A stretch of 64,000 bases of DNA, from positions 1,488,001-1,552,000 of the forward strand of contig NZ_CP042968.1 of the NCBI RefSeq assembly GCF_001693515.2, given 5' to 3'. The translations under genes were made by a program, and so were the position numbers. A model generated the notes under the pieces. That model was not told the DNA's origin, did not search any database, and saw only the letters and a program-made list of their open reading frames with translations. The stretch's first letter is position 1; every line of letters begins with the position of its first letter. The DNA comes from Bradyrhizobium paxllaeri. Its GTDB lineage: Bacteria; Pseudomonadota; Alphaproteobacteria; Rhizobiales; Xanthobacteraceae. Positions 51,784-61,535 of this stretch are shown piece by piece.

Positions 51784-54501
51784 ATGGTCCAAACCCGCCG
51801 CGACCCCGAACAACGTCCTTCGCCGGAGGCCTTGCTGGAGGCGGCCCGGCGCGAGGACAGCCGCGCGGGTCGGCTGAAGATTTTCGTCGGCGCTGCGCCC
51901 GGCGTCGGCAAGACCTATGAGATGCTGCAGAGCGCCCACGCCAAGAAGAACGCGGGCGCCGATGTCGTGGTCGGCATCGTCGAGACCCATGGCCGGGCCG
52001 AGACCGAAGCGCTGCTCCATGGTCTTGAGGTCGTCCCGCGCAAGCGCATCAGCTACCGGGACCAGGTCCTCGAGGAGATGGACCTCGACGCGCTGATCGC
52101 GCGGCGGCCGCAGATCGCGCTCGTGGACGAACTCGCCCATACCAACGCGCCCGGCAGCCGGCATCCAAAACGCTATCTGGACGTCCAGGAGCTGCTCGAG
52201 CGCGGCATCGACGTCTATACCGCCGTCAACATTCAGCACATCGAGAGCCTCAACGACGTGGTCGCACAGATCACGCATGTGCGGGTACGCGAGACCGTGC
52301 CGGATTCGATTTTCGACCGCGCCGACGCCATCGAGCTGATCGATCTCACGCCCGATGACCTGATCCAGCGGCTGAAGGAAGGCAAGGTCTACGTCCCCAA
52401 ACAGGCCCAGCGGGCGCTGGAGCATTATTTTTCGCCGGGCAACCTGACCGCATTGCGCGAACTGGCACTGCGCCGCACCGCCGAGCGCGTCGACGAGCAA
52501 TTGCTCACCCATATGCAGGCCAACGCCATCGCGGGTCCCTGGGCGGCCGGCGAGCGTATCCTGGTCTGCGTCAGCGAAGATCCGCGCGCCGCTGGCCTTG
52601 TCCGTTATACCAAGCGTCTGGCGGACCGGCTGCACGCGCCGTGGACGGCGATCAGCATCGAGACGCGGCGCAGCCTGCAGCTGAGCGACGAACAGCGCGA
52701 CCGGCTGGTCGATACCATGCGGCTCGCCGAAGCGCTCGGCGGCGAGGCGTTGACCATTCCCGGCGTCGGCCGCCGCATCGCCGACGACGTCATCCACTTC
52801 GCACATGCCAATAACGTGACGCAGATCATCATCGGCAAATCGACCCGGTCATGGTGGTTCGAACTGACACGCGGTTCCGTCGTGCACGATCTGGTGCGCC
52901 GCTCCGGCAATATCAGCGTCCACGTCATTGCCGGCGACGAGGAGGGCGTTGCGAAAGCGGCGGTGCAGACCGCGGCGCGGCAGGAGTCGTTCGAGGCGCG
53001 GCCCTATCTGATGGCGCTGTTGTTCGTCGCGATCGGCCTTGCCGCCGCCGCGCTGATCCGTCCGCTGTTCGGCGGCATCGAGAACGTCGATCTGATATTC
53101 CTCACCGCCGTTGTCGGCGTCGCCGCCCGCTACGGGCTGTGGCCCTCGCTGCTGGCAAGCGTCGTGGCGTCGCTATCCTACAATTTCTTCTTCCTGCCGC
53201 CGGTCTACACCTTCAGCATTACCGATCCGACCAACATCGTGGCGTTCTTCTTCTTCATGGTGATCGCGCTCTTGGTTTCCAATGTCGCGGCGCGCGTACG
53301 ATCACAGGCCGACACGGCGATCGGCCGGGTCCGCACCACCGAATCGCTCTATGCCTTCAGCCGCAAGCTGGCCGGCACCGCGACCCTGGATGACGTGCTG
53401 TGGGCGACCGCCTACCAGACCGCGCTGATGCTGAAAGTGCGGGTGGTGTTGCTGTTGCCCGAGGAGGGCGTACTCACCGTAAAGTCCGGCTATCCGCCGG
53501 AGGATCAGCTCGATCAGGCCGATCTCGCCGCCGCCAACTGGGCCTGGGGCAACGATCGTCCGGCCGGGCGCGGCTCGGATACGCTGCCGGGCGCGAAGCG
53601 GCTGTTCCTGCCGATGCGAACCGGGCGCGGCGCAATCGGCGTCATCGGCATCGACGACGACCGCACCGGCCCGTTGCTGACGCCGGACCAGCGCCGGCTG
53701 CTGGATGCGCTGGTCGATCAGGGCGCGCTCGCGATCGAGCGCGTGCTGCTGGTGGAGGACATGGATCGGGTCAAGCGCACGGTGGAATCCGACCGGCTGC
53801 GCGGCGCGCTGTTGACTTCGATCTCGCATGATCTGAAGACGCCGCTGGCATCCGTGCTCGGCGCCGCCTCCACCCTGCGCGATCTCGGCTCCGGCCTCGA
53901 CGACGCGCAGAAGAACGAACTGCTTGCTACCATGATCGACGAATCCGAGCGGCTCAACCGCTTCATCGCCAACCTGCTCGACATGACCAAGCTGGAATCC
54001 GGCGCCATCGTGCCGAATTCCGCGCGGCATGACGTCAGTGAGATCGTCGGCAGCGCGCTGCGGCGGGCCGGGAAGATTCTCGTGCATCACAAGGTGTCGC
54101 TGGAGCTTAGCCCCAATCTGCCAATGCTGGAGCTCGACGCCGTGCTATTCGAACAGGTGCTGTTCAACCTGCTCGATAACGCCGCCAAATATGCGCCGTC
54201 CGGCACCACGATCTCGGTCAGGGGAATGCGCGATCAAGGCGTCGTCTTGCTGCAGATCCTCGATGAGGGCAACGGCATCCCGCCTGCGGAACTCGAAAGC
54301 GTGTTCGACAAATTCTATCGCGCCGAGAAGGGCGATCACGTCCGTCCCGGCACCGGCCTTGGGCTTGCGATCTCCCGCGGCTTTGTCGAGGCGATGCACG
54401 GCACGATCTCGGCTGCCAACCGCAGCGACCGTAGCGGGGCGGTGATATCAATTCGGCTGCCGGTACCTGCTATGGACAGCGCACTGGATACCGCCGCATG
54501 A
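51784..54501 (+). CDS. kdpD: Sensor histidine kinase KdpD
   Basis: 905 residues, full length. N-terminal KdpD domain with Walker A (GAAPGVGKTYEML) and VDELAHTNAPGSRHPKRYLD, a Usp-like domain (about 250-370), four short helices (DUF4118; about 400-500), a GAF domain, then the kinase with His682 in SISHDLKTPLASVLG and GTGLGLAIS. It senses K+ shortage or osmotic stress and phosphorylates KdpE. Begins 41 bp after kdpC and overlaps kdpE by 4 bp. Confidence 0.95.
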   Translation: MVQTRRDPEQRPSPEALLEAARREDSRAGRLKIFVGAAPGVGKTYEMLQSAHAKKNAGADVVVGIVETHGRAETEALLHGLEVVPRKRISYRDQVLEEMDLDALIARRPQIALVDELAHTNAPGSRHPKRYLDVQELLERGIDVYTAVNIQHIESLNDVVAQITHVRVRETVPDSIFDRADAIELIDLTPDDLIQRLKEGKVYVPKQAQRALEHYFSPGNLTALRELALRRTAERVDEQLLTHMQANAIAGPWAAGERILVCVSEDPRAAGLVRYTKRLADRLHAPWTAISIETRRSLQLSDEQRDRLVDTMRLAEALGGEALTIPGVGRRIADDVIHFAHANNVTQIIIGKSTRSWWFELTRGSVVHDLVRRSGNISVHVIAGDEEGVAKAAVQTAARQESFEARPYLMALLFVAIGLAAAALIRPLFGGIENVDLIFLTAVVGVAARYGLWPSLLASVVASLSYNFFFLPPVYTFSITDPTNIVAFFFFMVIALLVSNVAARVRSQADTAIGRVRTTESLYAFSRKLAGTATLDDVLWATAYQTALMLKVRVVLLLPEEGVLTVKSGYPPEDQLDQADLAAANWAWGNDRPAGRGSDTLPGAKRLFLPMRTGRGAIGVIGIDDDRTGPLLTPDQRRLLDALVDQGALAIERVLLVEDMDRVKRTVESDRLRGALLTSISHDLKTPLASVLGAASTLRDLGSGLDDAQKNELLATMIDESERLNRFIANLLDMTKLESGAIVPNSARHDVSEIVGSALRRAGKILVHHKVSLELSPNLPMLELDAVLFEQVLFNLLDNAAKYAPSGTTISVRGMRDQGVVLLQILDEGNGIPPAELESVFDKFYRAEKGDHVRPGTGLGLAISRGFVEAMHGTISAANRSDRSGAVISIRLPVPAMDSALDTAA

Positions 54502-55187
54502 ATGCTCCCGCGATCAAGGTTCTGGTCATCGATGACGAGCCGCCGATCCGCAAGCTGCTGCGGATGGGACTGAGCACGCAAGGCTACGACATCCTGGAAG
54601 CCTCCAACGGCAAGCTGGCGCTGGAAAAGCTCGCCGAGAACCCGGCGCTGATCATTCTCGATCTGGGCCTGCCCGATATCCAGGGCCACGACTTGCTGCG
54701 CATGATCCGCGGCCGCAATGAAAGCGTGCCGATCGTGGTGCTGTCGAGCAGAGGCGATGAGGCCGGCAAGGTGCAGGCGCTCGATCTCGGCGCCGACGAT
54801 TACCTGACCAAGCCGTTTGGGATGGATGAGCTGCTGGCGCGGATGCGCGCGGCGCTGCGGCACCAGTTGCAGGTACAGGGCGAGCGGCCGGTGTTTCGCG
54901 CAGGTGACCTCTCGGTCGATCTGGTCCGCCGCATCGTCAAGGTCGGCGAGCGCGAGGTGAAGCTTTCGCCCAAGGAATATGAATTGCTGCGCGTCCTGGT
55001 GCAGCACGCCGGCAAGGTGCTGACCCATCGCTTCCTGTTGAAGGAGCTTTGGGACGAACTGACGGATGCACAATATCTGCGCGTCTATGTCCGCCAGCTC
55101 CGGCAGAAGATCGAAGCCGACCCCGAGCGTCCGCAATTCGTGCTGACGGAGACGGGGATCGGTTACCGGTTGCGCGCGCCGGATTGA
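54498..55187 (+). CDS. kdpE: Response regulator KdpE
   Basis: 229 residues, OmpR type. Receiver with Asp55 in LIILDLGLPDIQG and Lys in DDYLTKPFGMDELLAR; winged-helix DNA-binding domain (LSPKEYELLRVLVQHAGKVL; YLRVYVRQLRQKIEADPERP). Activates kdpFABC transcription when phosphorylated by KdpD. Translationally coupled to kdpD. Confidence 0.95.
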   Translation: MNAPAIKVLVIDDEPPIRKLLRMGLSTQGYDILEASNGKLALEKLAENPALIILDLGLPDIQGHDLLRMIRGRNESVPIVVLSSRGDEAGKVQALDLGADDYLTKPFGMDELLARMRAALRHQLQVQGERPVFRAGDLSVDLVRRIVKVGEREVKLSPKEYELLRVLVQHAGKVLTHRFLLKELWDELTDAQYLRVYVRQLRQKIEADPERPQFVLTETGIGYRLRAPD

Positions 55188-55201
55188 TCAGATCGTGGCG
55201 G

Positions 55202-55819
55202 CTATTTGCGGCGAGCCTGCTCGCGCACGCGCACAAAGGCAGGTCTTGCCAGGCACGCGTTCAGCCATCGTATCAGGTTCGGGTAGGCAGAAAAATCCAG
55301 TCGCGCCATCTTGCCCCATACGAGGATGCTTGCGACGTTAAGGTCGGCGACCGTAAAGCTGTTCCCCGCCAAATAATCGCATCCGGCCAAGGTGTCGTTC
55401 AGCACGCCCAGAGGTTTCTTCAGCAGCAATTCGTTCCGCTCCACCGCGGATGCATCACGCGCAAACTCTGCCAGCAGCGCGCGGTGCTCCAGAAGATTGA
55501 GCAGCAGATGTTCAACCTCCAGCATCGCCCAGAAGCTCCATTGCGCGGCGAGCCCGAGCACTTCCGGGCTGGTGCAGTGCATCGGCCCGTCATATTTTTG
55601 CGCGAGGTAGAGATTGATCGCCATCGACTCCCAGAGCACCAGATCGCCGTCAACCAGCGTCGGAATCCGGGCATTTGGGTTCAATCGTAGATATTCTGCG
55701 GTTTGCAGATCGTCCGCACGGGTCGTTTTTTCTACCAGCTGATACGGCCTGCCGACTTCCTCAAGCATCCACAGGCATCGCATCGCGCGCGATCTCGAGT
55801 TTCCGTAAAGCTGCAGCAT
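55202..55819 (-). CDS. Glutathione S-transferase family protein
   Basis: 205 residues. Thioredoxin-fold N-terminal domain (MLQLYGNSRSRAMRCLWMLE; ARIPTLVDGDLVLWESMAIN, with the cis-Pro and the ES glutathione-binding pair) and an all-helical C-terminal domain (AGNSFTVADLNVASILVWGK, the GST N-capping box). A Ser in NSRSR may activate glutathione. ATG 55819 is chosen because the family starts at MLQLYG; the frame runs far upstream with no resemblance. Converges with kdpE. Confidence 0.87.
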   Translation of the reverse strand: MLQLYGNSRSRAMRCLWMLEEVGRPYQLVEKTTRADDLQTAEYLRLNPNARIPTLVDGDLVLWESMAINLYLAQKYDGPMHCTSPEVLGLAAQWSFWAMLEVEHLLLNLLEHRALLAEFARDASAVERNELLLKKPLGVLNDTLAGCDYLAGNSFTVADLNVASILVWGKMARLDFSAYPNLIRWLNACLARPAFVRVREQARRK

Positions 55820-56032
55820 CGATGGAACTCCCGGGCCAATGGCCGTGGTGGGGCTAATAAATCTACCGGTTTTCAACTGACTGCGATAGCTCGCCAAACG
55901 ATCCGTATCGCATCTGTCACGCGGGTCAGCTTGCCGCACGCTGTCCCACGATAAAATGGTATGCTCACCGTTGGGATGTGACCACTGGGTAGACCGCACG
56001 CGCCCGGATGAATCGGAGGAGGACGCAACGCC

Positions 56033-56638
56033 ATGGCCGAGAGTGTCATGTATCACGAAGGTAACCGGCAATTGCAGGATCAGTTCGACAGCCGCCGGAT
56101 TTCGGACCGGCTGGAAGAGAAGCTGATGCGCAAGGAATTCACCGCTGACGACAAGCAGTATATAGAAAGCCTGCCGTATTTCTTTCTCGCAACCGCCGAC
56201 GCCGAGGGCCGGCCCGACTGCTCGTTCAAGGGCGGGGCGCCGGGCTTTGTGCGCATCACCGGGCCTTCCGAACTCGCTTTCCCCGACTATGACGGCAACG
56301 GCATGTTCAAGAGTCTGGGCAACATCGTCGTCAATGCCGATGTCGGCCTGCTGTTTATCGCGATGCACGACAAGCCGAAACGTTTGCGGGTCAACGGCAG
56401 CGCCAGCGTGAGCGATAACGATCCGCTGCTGGCGGAGACCGTCGGCGCGCAACTCATCGTGCGCGTGACCGCGCGGGCGATCTTTCCGAATTGTCCGCGC
56501 TATATTCCGACAATGGGGTCGATGGAGACATCGATCTATATGCCGCAGGCCGGACAGGACGCGCCGGAGCCGGCGTGGAAGGGTTTTGCGGATTTCAAGG
56601 ACTGCATCCATCCGCGGCAACCGACATTCAAGGGCTAG
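56033..56638 (+). CDS. Pyridoxamine-5'-phosphate-oxidase-like flavin protein
   Basis: 201 residues of the split-barrel FMN-binding fold: YIESLPYFFLATADAEGRPD, then FKGGAPGFVRITGPSELAFP and NIVVNADVGLLFIAMHDKPK. This group is not true PdxH; it lacks the PLP site and probably uses FMN or F420 to reduce small molecules. CGGAGGAGG precedes ATG 56033. Divergent from the GST gene, and monocistronic. Confidence 0.82.
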   Translation: MAESVMYHEGNRQLQDQFDSRRISDRLEEKLMRKEFTADDKQYIESLPYFFLATADAEGRPDCSFKGGAPGFVRITGPSELAFPDYDGNGMFKSLGNIVVNADVGLLFIAMHDKPKRLRVNGSASVSDNDPLLAETVGAQLIVRVTARAIFPNCPRYIPTMGSMETSIYMPQAGQDAPEPAWKGFADFKDCIHPRQPTFKG

Positions 56639-56670
56639 TGGCGACCGCGCGTGAGGTCGCGGAAGCGGAG

Positions 56671-57285
56671 CTAGAACCACGGCTCCTCATATACCGGCTT
56701 GCCGTCGATCAGGAGGCGCTTGATGGCGGCGCGCCCGGAGGGCAGGACTGCCGCGACGACCAGCAGCTTGCGCTGGTTGCGGACATCTTCGAGCTTCCGG
56801 CCTTCACCCTCGGGAACGAAATAGCTTTCGAGGTTGTAGCGAATTGTGAGTTTTTCGCAGAAGACGTCTGACTTCGAGCCGCAGCTGGCGCCATAGGCGA
56901 TGCGGCCGCGGATCAACACCTCGGGGCTCGCAACCGGCACAGGGTTGGCATGGACCGAGACGGGCTCATGGACGCCGTCGCGATTGGGCGTGAGTTTAAC
57001 GTACACCAGCGGATGGCGCTCGCCGGAGGGCTGGTTCTGAAGCGTGCCTGCCGGCAGTTGCGTAATGTCGTAGCCCAGGATGACGTAGTCGCCGCGCAGG
57101 AAATCCCTGGGATCGACGGGACGGGTCTGCAAGGTCACTTCCGTGCCGTCACGCAGAACCTGTATCCGATCGACGATCATCGCGGCCAGCAGCGCGATCT
57201 GAAGCAGAGCGGCAACGCCGAACAACACGAATTTTGGAATGCGCGACCAGAGTGCAGCGAGAGATGCGACAGAGCCTGTGATCAT
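56671..57285 (-). CDS. GDYXXLXY-domain membrane-anchored protein
   Basis: 204 residues. One N-terminal helix (FVLFGVAALLQIALLAAMIV) then an extracytoplasmic domain with the family motif GDYVILGYDI near residue 66. Two Cys (GASCGSKSDVFCEKL) could form a disulphide. Role unknown. Its ATG 57285 overlaps the stop of the DUF2157 gene by 4 bp; the two are a conserved pair in many bacteria. Confidence 0.82.
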   Translation of the reverse strand: MITGSVASLAALWSRIPKFVLFGVAALLQIALLAAMIVDRIQVLRDGTEVTLQTRPVDPRDFLRGDYVILGYDITQLPAGTLQNQPSGERHPLVYVKLTPNRDGVHEPVSVHANPVPVASPEVLIRGRIAYGASCGSKSDVFCEKLTIRYNLESYFVPEGEGRKLEDVRNQRKLLVVAAVLPSGRAAIKRLLIDGKPVYEEPWF

Positions 57286-58547
57286 TCGCGGGCCCTCGGC
57301 ACGAAACGATTGAGGATCAAGGCGAGAGCAACAGCGACGATGCCGGCCGCGGCGAGGAATATCGAGCGGTTCAAGAGCGAACCCTTCACCGCCCATGTGA
57401 TGGCCGCGATAACGCCTGCGATGCCGAGCCAGCCGGCGACGATCCGCGGACGGGCGGCGTCCAGCATGCCGGAAACAACCAGGCAGAGCATGGCGCAGAG
57501 CAGAGCGGCATAGGCCAGCCACGGTTCGCTCGATTGCTGAGGCGTCCACGCGGCCGCGGCAGCGAGGACGAGCCCGATCGCGCCTGCGGCGAAAGCCGTA
57601 CCGATCCGACGTGCCGTTGCGGCGACGGCAACGGCAAAGATCATACCGGCGACGCCACATGAGATGATCCAGAGCGGCTGGTTTGCCAACCCGGTGTGGC
57701 TGCGGAAGACCTCGTTGGCCATGACCGCTTCCAGGATCGCGGCGCCTGCCAGTGCCAAAGCGCCGTAGTTCGACAGGACGGATCCGGCACGGGCCGCGCG
57801 CTCCCAGGCCAAAGCGGCAAGCGCCAGCCCGCCGCCGAACAGCAATGCCGCACCATTGGCAAGCATGAATGATGGCCGAAAATGAAGATGCGGATGAAGC
57901 GAAGAAGCAATCCACCATGGAAATGCCGCGACCGCTACGAGATGCGCCGCCACGCGCGAATTCCAGGCCAGGGCGAGGCCGCCCGCGAAAAGCCAGAACG
58001 CCGCAAATGCAAAATGCGGGACTTCGATTTCGAAGGTGCGCATCCAGCTCCAGATGGTTGCGGCCGTAAGCGCCACCGCGAGCGTGCCGCGCGAGCCGGT
58101 CAGCGCGGCCGCCGCCAACGCGCCGATCGCCCACAGCAGCATGCCGCCGGCAAAGTCGCCGCCCAGATGATACATCTGGCCGACCAGTGCGATCGCGGCG
58201 CCAAAGATGATCGCGCCGACACTGGCGCAGAGATCGGCGAGCACCGGCTGGCCGGCGCGGGCGAACCAGGCGCCGAGGCCATGGGCGATGAGGACGCCGG
58301 CAAGCAGCATGGCCAAACGCAACAGCCGCGCCAGTTCAATCCAATGCGCCGCGACGAAAGCCAGGAACGCAGCCGCGATCAGCAGGCCGCCGACGATGGC
58401 AACTACTACCGCGATGTTGATGCCGGGAGCGAGCGGGGGAAGGGCGGCGCGGATGGCTGTCAGAGAAGCAGGCGTGATCACGCCATCGGCTTCCCATCGC
58501 GTAAGGTCCGCTTCGAGGCGCTGCCGATAGGCTCGGTCGAACATCAC
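57282..58547 (-). CDS. DUF2157 multi-pass membrane protein
   Basis: 421 residues. A soluble N-terminal helix pair (LEADLTRWEADGVITPASLT) is followed by about twelve hydrophobic helices. GQMYHLGGDFAGGMLLWAIG is a typical DUF2157 segment. Coupled to the GDYXXLXY gene. Function unknown; probably an inner-membrane complex with its partner. Confidence 0.82.
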   Translation of the reverse strand: MMFDRAYRQRLEADLTRWEADGVITPASLTAIRAALPPLAPGINIAVVVAIVGGLLIAAAFLAFVAAHWIELARLLRLAMLLAGVLIAHGLGAWFARAGQPVLADLCASVGAIIFGAAIALVGQMYHLGGDFAGGMLLWAIGALAAAALTGSRGTLAVALTAATIWSWMRTFEIEVPHFAFAAFWLFAGGLALAWNSRVAAHLVAVAAFPWWIASSLHPHLHFRPSFMLANGAALLFGGGLALAALAWERAARAGSVLSNYGALALAGAAILEAVMANEVFRSHTGLANQPLWIISCGVAGMIFAVAVAATARRIGTAFAAGAIGLVLAAAAAWTPQQSSEPWLAYAALLCAMLCLVVSGMLDAARPRIVAGWLGIAGVIAAITWAVKGSLLNRSIFLAAAGIVAVALALILNRFVPRARE

Positions 58548-58720
58548 AATGACCTATCGGCTCGTACGCCGCGCGACGACGTAAGGGCGGGGCAGGCGGC
58601 AGGTGATGCTTGGGCGTGATGCCTCAAGTATCAAGATCGCGTTTAGACCCGGCATTGATGGTCCCCAGTGCCAGGCCAAACTATCATCGTTGCGGTTGTA
58701 TTGGAATGGCACCTGGATTT

Positions 58721-60331
<1,611 letters not shown>

Positions 60332-60428
60332 ATCCTCCCCGGTCCGGCGCCGTTGTTATCGGTGGCGTCAGTTCCCAGGGAGAAAATGCCTTTTGGTGCC
60401 GGGTAATGCAAGCGGGACCGAGGCCACC

Positions 60429-60547
60429 CCGTCATTGCGAGCGAAGCGAAGCAATCCATCGCTACACACGCGCGGAGGGATGGATTGCTTCGTCGCTTCA
60501 GCGCAAAATTGCTTTGCAATTTTGTCGCGAGCTCCTCGCAATGACGG
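60429..60547. repeat. REP-type palindrome, copy 3, with a nested hairpin
   Basis: Outer arms as in copies 1 and 2 (CCGTCATTGCGAG at 60429; CTCGCAATGACGG to 60547). Inside its right arm is an extra perfect hairpin, CAAAATTGC-TTT-GCAATTTTG (60504-60524), that the other copies lack. Lies between the acyl-CoA synthetase and ku genes. Confidence 0.87.
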
Positions 60548-60552
60548 AGGAA

Positions 60553-61437
60553 TCAGCCCGCCTTGCGGTGCCGGGCCGCGGACCGGTGCGCTCGCTTTGT
60601 CGTCCGGCGTGCCGGCGCACGCCGCGCCGTTGAGCCATGGCCGCGCCGCTTCGCCGCTGCCTTGCCCTTAAGGCTCGCCTTCAGCGCATCCATCAGGTTA
60701 ATGACGTTGTCGGGCTTCTCCTCGGGCTCGGGTAGCTTGATTGTCTTGCCGGAAGCCTTGCGCCGCACCAGCGCCTTCAGCGCATCCTCATACTCGTCCT
60801 TGAATTTCGAGGGATCGAAATGCGAGGCCTTGGTCTGCAGGATATGGCCCGCGAGCTCGACCATGTCCTTTGTGATCTTCGGGGTCTTGATGTCCTCGAA
60901 GAAGTCGTCCTCGTCGCGCAGCTCGTAGGGATAGCGCAGCGTGGTGCCGAGCAGTCCCTTGCCGAGCGGCTCGATCGCCATGACGTGCTCGCGGTTGGTC
61001 AGCACGATGCGCGCCAGCGCCACCCGGTCCTCATCCTTCATGGCGTCGCGGATCACCGCGAAGGCGTCCACCGCGACCTTGCCGTCGGGGGCGAGATAGT
61101 AAGGGTGATTGTAGTAGCGCTTGTCGATTTCATCCCGCGGCACAAAGCTATCGATCTCGATGGTGTGATTGCTCTCGATCTGAACGGCTTCGAGTTCGTC
61201 CTTTTCGATCTCGACATAGCGGCCTTTCTTCAGCTCATAGCCGCGGCCCTTCTGGTCGCTTTCGACGACATCGCCGGTCTCGGCATCGATCATCTGCTGC
61301 TTCAGGCGGTTGCCGGTCTCCTTGTTGATCATGTGAAAACGGGTTTTCTCGACCGATGTCGAGGCCGGGTACAATACGACAGGGCATGACACCAAGGAGA
61401 GTTTCAGCGAGCCTTTCCAGTAGGCGCGGGGGGCCAT
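60553..61437 (-). CDS. ku: Ku protein for non-homologous end joining
   Basis: 294 residues. The Ku core is clear: WKGSLKLSLVSCPVVLYPAS, RFHMINKETGNRL, KGRYVEIEKDELEAVQIES, ELRDEDDFFEDIKTPKITKD. The C-terminal Lys/Arg-rich tail (AAAKRRGHGSTARRAPARRT) resembles those of mycobacterial Ku that bind DNA. Ku encircles broken DNA ends and recruits LigD, encoded divergently next door. Its 3' end is 5 bp from a REP palindrome. Confidence 0.94.
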   Translation of the reverse strand: MAPRAYWKGSLKLSLVSCPVVLYPASTSVEKTRFHMINKETGNRLKQQMIDAETGDVVESDQKGRGYELKKGRYVEIEKDELEAVQIESNHTIEIDSFVPRDEIDKRYYNHPYYLAPDGKVAVDAFAVIRDAMKDEDRVALARIVLTNREHVMAIEPLGKGLLGTTLRYPYELRDEDDFFEDIKTPKITKDMVELAGHILQTKASHFDPSKFKDEYEDALKALVRRKASGKTIKLPEPEEKPDNVINLMDALKASLKGKAAAKRRGHGSTARRAPARRTTKRAHRSAARHRKAG

Positions 61438-61535
61438 TGCAATCTCCGGGCACGGGTTGGGTTTGGGAACTTCAACGGCTAGTATGGGGTTTCGTTCCTG
61501 CGTGACAGGGGCGGTCCTGATGGTCGAGGTTGGCC

